Shown here: positions 24,411 to 42,709 of the stretch, one piece after another
How the letters are laid out: every line of letters begins with the position of its first letter
How positions within the stretch are numbered: position 1 is the first letter of the stretch
Assembly: GCA_040954595.2 (NCBI GenBank)
Contig: CM082590.2
Coordinates: 11,222,001-11,286,000, forward strand
Reading direction: 5' to 3'
DNA length: 64,000 bases
From: Balanoglossus misakiensis
Taxonomy: Eukaryota > Hemichordata
The notes under the pieces: model-generated
The model's input: the letters and a program-made list of their open reading frames with translations, nothing else
Told to the model about the DNA's origin: nothing
The model's database searches: none
Translations under genes and position numbers: made by a program

Positions 24411-27400
24411 TCCTGTTTGTGCATCTGCCCGGGAAAGATTGGAAAAGTCATTGACCTATCCATATGTATGCTGATCTACTGCATAATTATAGTCAAACCT
24501 GTGCCATGTCACAATCACTGTTTTCAAGATTTCACTCTTAACTCTTCACACAAATGAAGGTTAGTAGAATGTTTATTTTGTGTGAGGGAAGTCTTTGATG
24601 GTTCAGGACAAAAGTACAATGATTGCGTCCTTCACTATAAACTTTGAGGTCACATATTAGCATACAATCTCCACAAAAACCCCAGGGACTTTCCCAAGGG
24701 TACTTTGGCGAAAAAGCTTTGTCTGTCTTTTTGGCAAAACATGCGATGTTATCCTCTGCAGATAATAGACATGACAGGAAAGTCATTTCTGGTGAATAAA
24801 AAAACAATTTCATTTAGTCTTAATCTAAATTTGCCATTCTCATTAACCCCTTTTTCATTGAATTTAGAGAGTGCTTTTACACTAACCAATCAGAATACAG
24901 CTTTTATTTGACCTTGGACTGATAGCATCACAGTGCAATGCAACACAGATTCTCAATGGTTTGATCTAGGTCATCTGGGCACCCATGGCAATGACCCCTG
25001 ACCTCTTTCACCTTGTGTCCTACTTTCAGTCCAACCTAACCTATATCCAACATTGAACTCACTCAGGGCCCAGTATCTAAAATATTTCAGCATTCCACGG
25101 ACCAATTTAACCTTGGCCTTGGAAGTATTTTGAATATCAAAATAGCCGTTATAAAACTGAACCCAACCTAGTTTTTCACCAATTAAGTCAAATTATATTT
25201 AAATTTCGCAAACAAAATATGAAAGACCCCCCCCCCTCCAAACAGCCGAGCTATACATAGTCATTATTGCCTTGTAGAGTAAAGAATAACTTCTTGTCCT
25301 CAGATGCACATAGTTGGCACAATGCCAAAACGACGGAGACCTATCCCAGCGGAAATTTCCCAAGTTGTCCTCAAAGCACAGTTCATTGCCAAGTTATTAT
25401 TAGCCTTCTAATACTCACTGCTCATATTTCTACCTACACTGAGTTTCCGGAAAAATGTACCTCATTATTTCTTAAAGCTTTACGTTGTTTCAAACTGTTA
25501 GCATATTCTCAAATTAGAGAATTTTAATTTTCAATTTTAAACACTGAAAACTTGTCATATTTATGTACATTCATGACATGCTATTTATGCATTACCATGG
25601 CAACTGTACATGTACATTCATGAGTTTGTCTGATGTACCTATCTGACAGTCTGTGTGTCAGTTTTCAAAGTCTGTAGCACTCTGATGTTACAAATAGTAA
25701 CTGTCCTCATGTTGACCCTTATAGAACATTTACGTTGACTTCTGATCTCTGTTCAATTATTTTGAGTACAACCTGCTAGTGTTTATCATAAGCCTAAGTA
25801 TGAGACTGTCTGTTAAAAGCATAAGATCTCACATCTAAATTTATTTCATTGAAATGTCCAGGTTAACATAAATTCAGTGAAACTCCCAAATAAACTTTCA
25901 CTAACCTTCAAATTCTGTACCACGCTGTCTCAGTAGGTTTCAAACTGACAATTTAGTACAAACATACCATCATAAATACTAATATATGTATTCATAATTA
26001 TTGACAATGTATGTAAACAACCAAACAACATTATGTCTTTTGCATACAGGGGTCATTCACCCTTGACAGATTTGCAATAGATTTTCTGAAGTGTTTGTGT
26101 ATCTTTCAGTTTCCTGTTATTGGCAAAGTGCCTGAAAGGCAGACAGTCCAAGTCAGAAATATACAATACAACACTTTGTTGTTACCATGATCACATGATC
26201 ACATCAATGCTGTTAAGTGTCCAAGGTCATTCAACATCAACAACCCACATATAAAAAGGTTTCTCTGTGGGTTTGTACATGGTTGTAACAAAGTCCTTTT
26301 GAATTTTTCTATTCTTTGCTAATATCAACCCATACAGATAATTCCAAAACACCCCCCTTTGTCTTGTCTTTTTACATCTGTGTTCAGGTGAATGATAACT
26401 GACAGTTCACCGAGTCCAACCAATTTGCATATGACCCATCCCAGCTTGTAAATTACTTGAACACGTTGTCAATATCGTTGAAATCTGGATTCATAATGTT
26501 TAAATTTACCCATGACCTTTGACCTGACAACACTGTTTACACTCTAGGGTGTGTTTGTGTAGAAAGGTTATAGGGTCTTTCCTTCTTAAAAGTCATCTTC
26601 TTATATTTCAAATCCTGAGTAGAAAATATCTATCTTGCAATAATTTAACAAAATCAGGAAGTTGATCCAACTTCCTCATTTGGGGGATTATTTGGTCATT
26701 TTCTTCAAATACTTTTGGGGGAAATCCCCTCCCAAGCTATCATATCTGACAATCAAAAAGTTAGACCATGATGATTAAATAACATGTGATTCAATCGTGT
26801 TACTATTTCCGTAACAACACCACTGAAAATAATGGAGTTTAATTTAAATAAGGTAAAATACATGTAATTGTTGAGAGTAATTATCATGCCTTCTTCAACA
26901 ATTATAATTGCAGTCAAGTCCAGATATTATGACCAACCATGTATGAAGAACTATACTACTTTCCGTGACCCAGATAAAGAAAGACATCATTTTTCCATAA
27001 TCTTCCCAGTTGGCCTTCAGACAAAATTCACTTTGCAAATCAAAGTTGAACATTCAAACTATCAGTCTTGTCACAAACATGATTAACCCTAGTACTCTCT
27101 ATCTTTAGATTGCAAACTTTGACCACAAGTCCTAACCTTTGTAATCAGCCACAATTCATTGAGATTCACAAACACTATGAACTCTATAACTATCAGGTCA
27201 AACAATTACAACTTACCATATGCTGAGCATTTCTTAAATCTTTGTTAAAAAAGCTACCTTTATGACAAATTCAGACATGAAAGATGAAATGAAGATATGT
27301 TTTTATTTCTCAAAAGCACAATAAAAAATGATGCATAACTTAACCTTTGCACCAAGAATCACTTGCCAACTGTGTGTTCTAATTACAAAGAATTAATTAC

Positions 27401-28800
27401 TGAAATTTGGCACATTGCCATAAACTTCAAACTGTTCACAGTGAAATCATTCATTAACAAATATATTTCAGTGAAATCGATTACCCATGATGTGAGAGTT
27501 AAAATTATCAGTCTGTCTAAAATATGATATTGGGTAAATGATTGCTGAAAACAGCTGTTTTGCGATAACACATGGTAACATGTAACAAAAGCCGGCTATT
27601 TATTTCTGAAGGTCACTTTAAAAGAAAAAACAAAGTTGAAATAATTAAAAGTTTACAGAATTGATAAATGGATGTTAATTCGCAGTTTAAGTATATGAAA
27701 GATCTGAACCGGTTAATTGCCCTTGACCTTCAAGCCGATCTCATTAAAATTCATTCGTGTGACCTCTATATCAGGTTGTACGTGCACCAGAAGACAATTT
27801 TAAACAGCTGGGTTGAAACGTTTCCCGACAAAGGCAGTAAAAGGGGACTGACTCATTCCTCCTCGTTGCTAACCAGAACTCAACCCACATTGTTACGATT
27901 TTCGGATATCCTCGAATCTTGACATTCAAAATTAAGTCAGGTTTTAGAGTATTTTTGATGGGAATTAAATCAACATTTGCATAGTTAATTGCCACGTCTA
28001 TGGTTGCATAATTGACAAAGCAACCATCGGCACATAGCGACAAAGAAAAACGTCTGTTTTTGGCATCGAGTGTTTGTTCTTACGTCGGATAAACTAAAGA
28101 AATTATCAACAGATTAACACATTTCGATTACATACTGTTATTTGTTCGGAGAAAGTGCGCAAAATAGCAGACTGAAAGAAAAAACACAAAGTGGGCTGGG
28201 AACGGGAATTTTGACCTGAATAAGTCAACAAGAAATCAACAAATATGTCCATACCGGCATCGGGCTTCATGTCGCGCTGTCGAGACTATCCGGCCACCGA
28301 TCGAGAATCTTGGCTAAAGTTGGGCTGAAACTCTGCTTACAGATCCACCCGACATCATTCTTCCGTTGTAGTCGGTGGAAAACATCAACTTTTGGAGAAA
28401 AAATTCGACAGATCAATGGAAATGACGTTGTTGTGTTAATCACACGTCACGTGACTATCAGCTGGCAATGTCAGAGGTCAACAGCTGATTTTGACGTCAC
28501 ATATTATTTGTATGCGGACATGTTCATGGACATCTTGTTGACAATTATTGTCGCATAACTCGGTCACGTTCACCTGTGGAGGTCACTGTTCTTGTTCTTG
28601 CATTGATTGGTAGATAATCTACCTGTCCACAGTTTATTTTCTGTTGAAATGTTCGTCTACTAGCTATTAAAATAACTTTCCTTCACGATATAAATTCGTG
28701 TGCGGTGTGGGACCTCCTAGCTAGCTAAAAATAAAGTGTGTCTTTTTCCCGTAGTTGTATTTTCCCCAATGTTGACATGGAAAAGGAGCACTTTACGTCA
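24411..28800. other. Atossa 5' flank or large 5' intron
   Basis: An acceptor (cccgggcag) stands just upstream of the Atossa start codon, so a 5' UTR exon should lie to the right. A GC-richer patch at about 28060-28330 with a - strand donor (CCGAC|gtaaga near 28080) is the best candidate for it. The remaining 3.5 kb is AT-rich with no convincing ORF. A run of nine C residues lies near 25230. Confidence 0.4.
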
Positions 28801-28822
28801 TTTTTTTTTATTTTTGTCTAGT

Positions 28823-29005
28823 AATTGCCCATGTCGCGTATTCTAAATGCTCGAAAAATAAAATTATTGCTTGTATGTTTGAAGAGGGCGGTAGGAGCTT
28901 CCATCATGGCGGCCATGCATGCACTGGGCGCGGCCATCTTTACTATCGAACAAACAAGCGATAATTTTATTTATCGGGCATTTAGAATGCGCGATATGGG
29001 CAATA
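28823..29005. repeat. Imperfect long hairpin (inverted repeat)
   Basis: The left arm at 28823-28880 is the near-exact reverse complement of the right arm at 28951-29005. The loop of about 70 bases contains GAAGAGGGCGG and CATCATGGCGGCCATG. This is typical of a non-autonomous hairpin element. Only the first tandem unit keeps the left arm. Confidence 0.75.
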
Positions 29006-31735
29006 ATATCTTTACAAAATTAATCCAGGCTTCTTATATGTTATTAAGAAAAGCCCTCGCCGCGAAAAATGCAAGTAAATTATTGTAAATAACAGCTCTC
29101 GTTGATAGCATCAGTGCAAACCGTGAAGAAAAACAAAGTGAAAAATATGTCCCCGTGGAGGGCGGTAGTCAGTTTGTAAACCCTTGCCACAGCCCATACC
29201 GTCACCACAGTACAGTGCATAAGCCCGCAGAAACGAACCATAAATACTGTAAAGCGAAGTTTAACGGTTGAATCCACCCTTTTATTTTAACTCTGATTTA
29301 TTAGAGATCATTTTTATTCATGTCAAGATATTTCATATTCTCTGAAGCAGTGAGAAGTACACATTAAAGTGCCATGCACTGAGCTATTCCCCACGACCCT
29401 CTGATCATGAGTTCACTGCACTGACTACTGGACTATGATGCCTTCTCATGCTAAACAAGCAATGCTTTGAGTGTGGTCCTAATATTCACAAGATCAACTT
29501 GTAAGATAACTTTCATATTGTCGTTCCAAGTTTTTGGTTCTCCCAATAATTGAGGATATAAAGCAACTTACACATCCTCAACACAAGTGCACATTAGTTC
29601 TCACACTGAGTTCAAGTGTACTGCAAACCAAAGTTTGACGTTCGAGTCCTTCCTTTAATTTCGATTTTGACTTTTTAGGGATCATTTTTAATCACTTGTA
29701 TTGGTTTCGAGTGCTACGCAACTGGTATGTTATTTTGTAAACAACTTGTACGTTGTATGGAGGATGCTGATATGCTGTTCATTTGATCGCGCTAGAATGA
29801 GCGATATGGACGATAAAAACTTGACCAAAGTAACCCAGGCTCCTTATACAGTATTAACAAAAGCCCCTTGGGTGTAAAAAATCACGTTAAAGTCTTGAAA
29901 AACGGCTGTTCTCGGCGAATTGCCACAGCGCGAAGGGCCAAGTCAAAACAAAGTGTACAATTTGTCCCCGAAGAGGGCGGTAGGAGCTTCCATCATGGCG
30001 GCCATGCATACACGTACACTGGGCGCGGCCATCTTTAGCGGCCATCTTTATTAACAAACATACAAGCAATAATTTTATGTATTGGGCATTTAGAATGCGC
30101 GATATGGGCAATAATATCTTTACAAAATTAATTCAGGCTTCTTATATGCTATAAAGAAAAGCCCTCGCCGCGAAAAATGGAAGTAATTTGTTGAAAATAA
30201 CAGCTCTCGTTGATAGCATCAGCGCAAACCGTGAAGAAAAACAAAGTGAAAAATATGTCCCCGTGGAGGGCGGTAGTCAGTTTGTAAACCCTTGCCACAG
30301 CCCATGTCGTCTCCACAGTACAGTGTATAAGCCCGCAGAAACGAAGCATTAATACTGTAAAGCGAAGTTTAACGGTTTAATCTACCCTTTTATTTTAACT
30401 CTGACTTTTTAGAGATCATTTTTATTCATTTCAAGATAGTTCATATTCTCTGAAGCAGTGCGAAGAACACATTAAAGTGCCATCCTCAATCGGACCCAAC
30501 ACTGAGCTATTCCCCACGACCCTCTGATCATGAGTTCACTGCTCTGACTACTGGACTATGATGCCTTCTCATGCTGAACAAGCAATGCTTTGAGTGTGGT
30601 CCTAATATTCACAAGATCAACTTGTAAAATAACTTTCATATTGTCGTTCCAAGTTTTTGGTTTTCCCAATAATTGAGGATATAAAGCAACTTACACATCC
30701 TCAACACAAGTGCACATTAGTTCTCACACTGAGTTCAAGTGTACTGCAAACCAAAGTTTGACGTTCGAGTCCTTCCTTTAATTTCGATTTTGACTTTTTA
30801 GGGATCATTTTTAATCACTTGTATTGGTTTCGAGTGCTACGCAACTGGTATGTTATTTTGTAAACAACTTGTACGTTGTATGGAGGGTGCTGATATGCTG
30901 TTCATTTGATTGCGCTAGAATGAGCGATATGGACGATAAAAACTTGACCAAAGTAACCCAGGCTCCTTATACAGTATTAACAAAAGCCCCTTGGGTGTAT
31001 AAAATCAAGTGAAAGTCTTGAAAAACGGCTGTTCTCGGCGAATTGCCACAGCGCGAAGGGCCAAGTCAAAACAAAGTGTACAATTTGTCCCCGAAGAGGG
31101 CGGTAGGAGCTTCCATCATGGCGGCCATGCATACACTGGGCGCGGCCATCTTTATTAACAAACATACAAGCAATAATTTTATTTATCGGGCATTTAGAAT
31201 GCGCGATATGGGCAATAATATCTTTACAAAATTAATCCAGGCTTCTTATATGCTATTAAGAAAAGCCCTCGCCGCGAAAAATAGAAGTAATTTGTTGAAA
31301 ATAACAGCTCTCGTTGATAGCATCAGCGCAAACCGTGAAGAAAAACAAAGTGAAAAATATGTCCCCGTGGAGGGCGGTAGTCAGTTTGTAAACCCTTGCC
31401 ACAGCCCATGCCGTCTCAACAGTACAGTGCATTTCGCCCGCAGAAACGAAGCAGAAATACTGTAAAGCGAAGTTTAACGGTTGAATCCACCCTTTTATTT
31501 TAACGCTGACTTTTTAGAGATCATTTTTATTAATGTCAAGATATTTCATATTCTCTGAAGCATTGAGAAGCTATTCCCCACGACCATCTGATGATGATTT
31601 CACTGTTCTAACCACTGATGCCTTCTCATGCTGAACAAGCAATGCTTTGAGTGTGGTCCTAATATTCACAAGATCAACTTGTGTAATAAGTGAATCACTA
31701 TTATTCTCCCAATAATTGAGGATATAAAACAACTA
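28881..31735. repeat. Tandem repeat, three units of about 1.1 kb
   Basis: The string GAAGAGGGCGGTAGGAGC starts at 28881, 29970 and 31093, giving periods of about 1089 and 1123. Units 1 and 2 are full length; unit 3 breaks off near 31735. Within each unit a second block (aaacaaagtgaaaaatatgt then ccccgtggagggcggtag) follows about 270 bases later, and a unique-looking stretch (catgagttcactg, caatgctttgagtgtggtcc) fills the rest. Copies differ by small indels, for example an extra ggccatctttag in unit 2. The short ORFs here are repeated and share no known domain. Confidence 0.85.
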
Positions 31736-33440
31736 GCACAATGCAGACAATTAAAATTTAAAATCCTTTATTGACATAATATCAGAGCACAAATCAGGAA
31801 ACCATACAATAAAAGTACAAAGTAAATATAAACATTCCCTAAAAATGCACCACACATACAGTCTGAGTTGTAATCCTTTGGAAACACTTCCGGCAATTGG
31901 CCGAGATAACATCACCTGACATGCATAAATATGTGTAACACCATCATTCATTGGTCAAGACAGCACAAAATTAAAAAGCCATACCTTACAATAGTTAACA
32001 ATATCTCTGATTGGTCCTAAAGCATCATGTGACATGCGTAGAGTAATTGCAACATTGATACCAAACGCAAAAAATCCCAAATTGGAAGGTAACTTTTATC
32101 AGCTGCAGGCAAACAAAATTATTATTGCAGAAAAAAATCGAACTGAACCAGTCAGGTAAAAACTGTTTCTGAATATCTATGGAATACATACAGAACAGTC
32201 GCATACATGCAAGAACATAACATTTTCACAGAGCCTGCCATAAATATTTGTAACTTTTACTGCACTATTCATTTTGTTTTTTTAATTTTAATATTTCAAT
32301 GAAAACTTTCTCTATTTCTGGTTTGTTTAATCAAACATAGTTTGAAATTCCAAGACTTCTGGAATATATCACAGACATTATCTGCCAGGACTACGTATTA
32401 AGAGTGATTGAATGGTGGCCATTTTGTTGGGGGTACCTCAAATGGGCATCACTCAATACTCACATGTACATACAGGTAATATCATTCTCTGTGAGTCTAG
32501 GAAATACTATTTTTTCTACTTGACTTTGTTGGAATAACTTTTTATGCAAATGATATAATGAAATGCTGGTACGTAAAAAAACTTCAGATAAAAACTAGTC
32601 TAAAACTGAAATTCAGCTGACAATATTTCCGAATACATACGAGAAGACACAGAACATTTGGCTAAATACACTGCTGTAAAGTAATTCAACATGTAAATTG
32701 TACTTAAAGTACCAATGAAACCTCAAAACTTAAAAAAGTAGTCTTTTGACCAGAAGATGTGTCTGAGAATTTCCCCCACATTTCAGCTGTCTTGTTACAC
32801 AGTACTTATAAAAACTTGCAGTAAAGTACATGTATATCTAAAACCCTAAGCCTCGTGCTGTACATTCACTGTTCTGTAGTGACAGCTAAGTACATACTCA
32901 CAAATAAGTGAAAAGTTTGAAGTGTTGCTGTTGTACTACCCATAAAAAAGGCATAATTTAGATTCTGTTTGCAACATAACACAGTGTCAGTTCATAAAGG
33001 TGGTGGATGCAAAGTGATTGTGTTTTCAAAATACCAGATAAAAATGATGCGTAGGTAATGGGCTTCAGAACTGAATAAGTCAAACCTGATTCAGACTGTA
33101 CTAATAAAATTTTTGTCCACTGTTGTCTTATGTTCATATTAATTGTGTACAGCATTGACTGTCAGTCGAGAAGTTGTGAGGGACATAGTATTGGAAGGGT
33201 TAGACTTGGTGGGAAATATGTCCAGCTCCTGTTCTGGCAGAGTTTGGTGATTTTTCAGTCATTTAAAAAGATCCCCATTACATAAATGTTTGTCAGTCGA
33301 GATGACAGTTTCAGTACTTCAATGGGAACTGCATGCAACTTGCCGAGCCCCAAGTTTCCATGGTTTCCATTGCTAAGGCAACATTTAGACATCCGCATCA
33401 CTTCATCCAGAAGACTATCCCAAGTACATTTCATCCTCTC
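31736..33440 (-). other. Probable 3' UTR and flank of the Rab-like gene
   Basis: AT-rich, no coding signal. A TTTATT at 31767-31772 could be a - strand polyadenylation signal, but others may exist nearer the stop codon. Confidence 0.35.
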
Positions 33441-38394
<4,954 letters not shown>

Positions 38395-39059
38395 ATTGCA
38401 ACTTCTCCACCAAGTGTCATAGCTCACAGAATTTACGACTTAGATAATTACAGCATCGTATCGCAGTGGTGATTCCGACAACAGGAAAGTAGGCGGTGGC
38501 TGTGCCTATGTTTGCAGACGTCTAAAACTTCGGTTAAGCTGACAAGCAAGCCTGTTTTGCGGACACAAGTACCTGGGTATTTCTGGCCGATTGGCCGGGC
38601 AGCTGTAGTTAGTTGGTCGATCGCGAGCAAGAAAAATCCCTGTACAGACGAATTTTCCACCAAATCGTTATGGACGGCTAATGTGCAGATTATGGCGTGA
38701 AATCACATAAAGGTGCCATTCATTGTCGATTGTAATGCGAGAAGAGACGCACAAACAAGGCGAAACAAGTCCTTAAAACACAACTAACAACGCATCTACT
38801 GTCTCCACGACTTCACCCCGTGACCTTTCACCTCAGCGCTCGGTCAACGTCACGCTATTAACAGAAACACATTCAGCAAATTATTCCATAAAGTTTTGAC
38901 AAAATCTGCGTTTGCACATCACGATAATTAAAACATAATATTCTTTCACCTAAATTTTGACAGTTTTAAATCCATCTTTTTTTCTGTCGCTCAATGTGGC
39001 AGAATGAAACCACGGTATCTAAATAAACCTGCAATGTCTGTTTCTCGACTGAAACCAAC
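38395..39059. promoter_or_regulatory. Divergent promoter region between the Rab-like gene and HINT1
   Basis: 665 bp between two start codons facing outward, richer in CpG than its surroundings. I see no clear TATA box. Confidence 0.45.
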
Positions 39060-40051
<992 letters not shown>

Positions 40052-42709
40052 CCATGGATACAACTGCAGGGACTTCTTCAAGTTCCCCTCCATACTTGTA
40101 GTTAGAATCATCTGTCCATCAAATCAGTGGTTTCAAAGTTTGATTTGCATTGTTCATTGAAGTACATTTCATATAATAATCAGGTAGATTTTCAGAGGCT
40201 CACACACATAAGGTTCTAACTTCAGTCCAAATTCTTTGATTTAATAATTGTTTGCTTGTAAAAGGAGGGGAAAGAATGAAGTCCAGTTTTATGTTTAATT
40301 GAAGCAAGTGTGATATGCCAGTTATTACCACAGTCAATCAGACACAAAATTAAACCTTCTTGTAAAACTTTACCTACTGAAATAAAATATGCTACACGTC
40401 TTTGTGTATGTAGTCAGAACTGTGGCGTCTTCAAGCAGATGCATGTAATACTATTTGACTGTATGAGGGCGGTATACACAGTTCCATGTATCTTCCACTG
40501 TCATGGTAACCTGTTGCAAAAGTGTCAATCAAACTGGTGTACTCCTATCCAAGAAAATACCAGGATGTATTATGGTTGCATCAGATCATGAAGATAAGAA
40601 CAAGAAAAAAGACGACGACACAAGACTTATCGAAAAGTCAACAATATTGGGGCTTTCAGTTTAATGTAAGATTAGACAGGCAGAACTTAAACACAGCTTA
40701 CATTGTCAAAAGACACTTGTACTATTTGATCTGTATCAGTAGCCTCTTAAATGTTTTTCTCAAAGTACACTCAACTAGTGCCCCTCCCTCCCCAAATTAC
40801 ATGATCCTTTTGTGTGCAGGAATGACTTTCTAAACACAAGGCCCATCAAATCAATTACTTCAAATGATTGCTCTAAATATTTTCACACAGAGAGACTATT
40901 AGCCTCCTAAACCGTATATACAGCTGTAATTGCAAACTGTCAAATTCATAATCTCCCAGGATGTTATGAAAAGCGCACTGAAGATCTCAGAATTTCTAAA
41001 TACTTGTTAAAGCTAGCTATCTCCAGACAGTCCTGTAAAAAAGACAAGATTTTCTAATAACCACAAACTCACAACTGTAGATGTATAAAAAGTATCCCAA
41101 ATGTCACAGTAGTATGAAAAATACTGATTCCAAAAACAATGAATAAATCCACAAGTAGGCTTCAGTATAATAGCATCTCAATATAAAAAGTTTCCATCCC
41201 TACATTTCAGCATGAAATAGATTCCCCATTATACATTGCAATGATAGAATAACTACAATTTTTTTCATTGACAGAAAAGGAGGAAGGAGAGAGACATGCA
41301 ATTGTCAAGACCAAATGAAAAATTAACCATAACAAACTTTCCAAAAACTGAAGAGATGCAGTAGTCACCTCAGATGATAATGATGGTTTGACAGGAAAAT
41401 ATGGTCTGTTTTCTTTTCTTTTACTGCGTGAATTTTAAACCCAATTAATTTTAACAACACCTAAAACTTTAACTGAAAATTGTGCAATATTAAAGGGGGA
41501 AAAATTGTCAGGAGAAAACGGCAATAGGGCTTAATATAAATAGCCATTTTTGTAAATACTTGGGATGGGTGAAAACAAAAGAAAAACATTTACATCTTTA
41601 AGAAAAAAAACAAATTTTGTCATTCTGAATTCTCACTACCAAGGTTTCTCAGTACTTTGGTTTGTGTATCAATTGTGGTTTATTTTTCAACTCTCTAAAA
41701 CAAAGAATTTCTCAGTACATACATTTGGTTGTTCAATATAGTATCTGACATGATTGGCTAAAAGTTTGATTACAATCTCTGCTAAGAGTTCCTCTAACAA
41801 CAGATGTCCAATTAGAATTCCCACTGTTTTAAATGAAAGTATTTTCTCGGCTGTGAGAACTCGGGATTGAAAAATTGTCAAAATGACAAGTTCTTCCCAA
41901 AACATGGTCTGTGATAGCACAAAATATTAAATTATCGATATTCAAATTATCACTCTACTTACAATAAAGGGACTGATACATTGTGGCAAGACTTATTACA
42001 TTATACACCGAAACTTGAACGAAAGAGAATAGTGCATTTGTTGTCTTTAAACCTCTGGATAAAATATTCCCTGGTTTGTTTTAGATTGTCATGTCTGGTG
42101 CCTGTCTGTTAGTCAATCGGAAGGCATCATGCCTCAGTAATGCGTATTGTAATCATGGAACATTTTTCTTAGAAATTTTGTGAGAACATCACAACTGCAT
42201 ATATTCTTTAAGTCACTTATTCATGATCATCAAGTACACTCAAAAAGCAGAAAGCGTATTTTCCTCTTTTTAATCTAAAAAACTTCAATGCATAATGCTG
42301 TCAGTGAAAAGATTCTAAACAGAAGCGATGCAATTTGTATTTTCGTATTCAAATTCAGTTATCGAAATTCTATTTCTTTCTCTTTATAGAAAATATAGAT
42401 ATCTCTGATACATCATACAGTGTAAACATGTACAACAAATTCAGTATCTTGCCACCCCTGTTTTATCAATGGAACTGACCAAACATGCCAATGGTACAAT
42501 GTTGTTGGACTACGCTATTATACATTGGGGTAAGTTCTGCTGAAAAATTACAATGTACCGGTACTTCATTAAATATACCCCTGTTGGCAACCTGACTGTC
42601 CCTGTGTTCTCAAATAGAACGATCCTCACTGATGATTGATGTCTGCGCACAGTGTTGGTGAAACCATTAAACAGGGGTGGCAGGATGATTTATGAGGGGT
42701 TGATGGAAG
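40052..42709. other. Convergent 3' region of HINT1 and Rab8
   Basis: HINT1 may end at AATAAA 40381-40386. Rab8 transcripts running leftwards may end near the AATAAA complement at 41679-41684. No gene is visible between them. Confidence 0.4.

Noticed and set aside
28825-31465. Repeated ORFs (87 and 140 codons) in the tandem array as a transposase or gene family
   Set aside because: They run through the inverted repeat and both GAGGGCGG blocks, differ by frame-breaking indels between units, and carry no motif.
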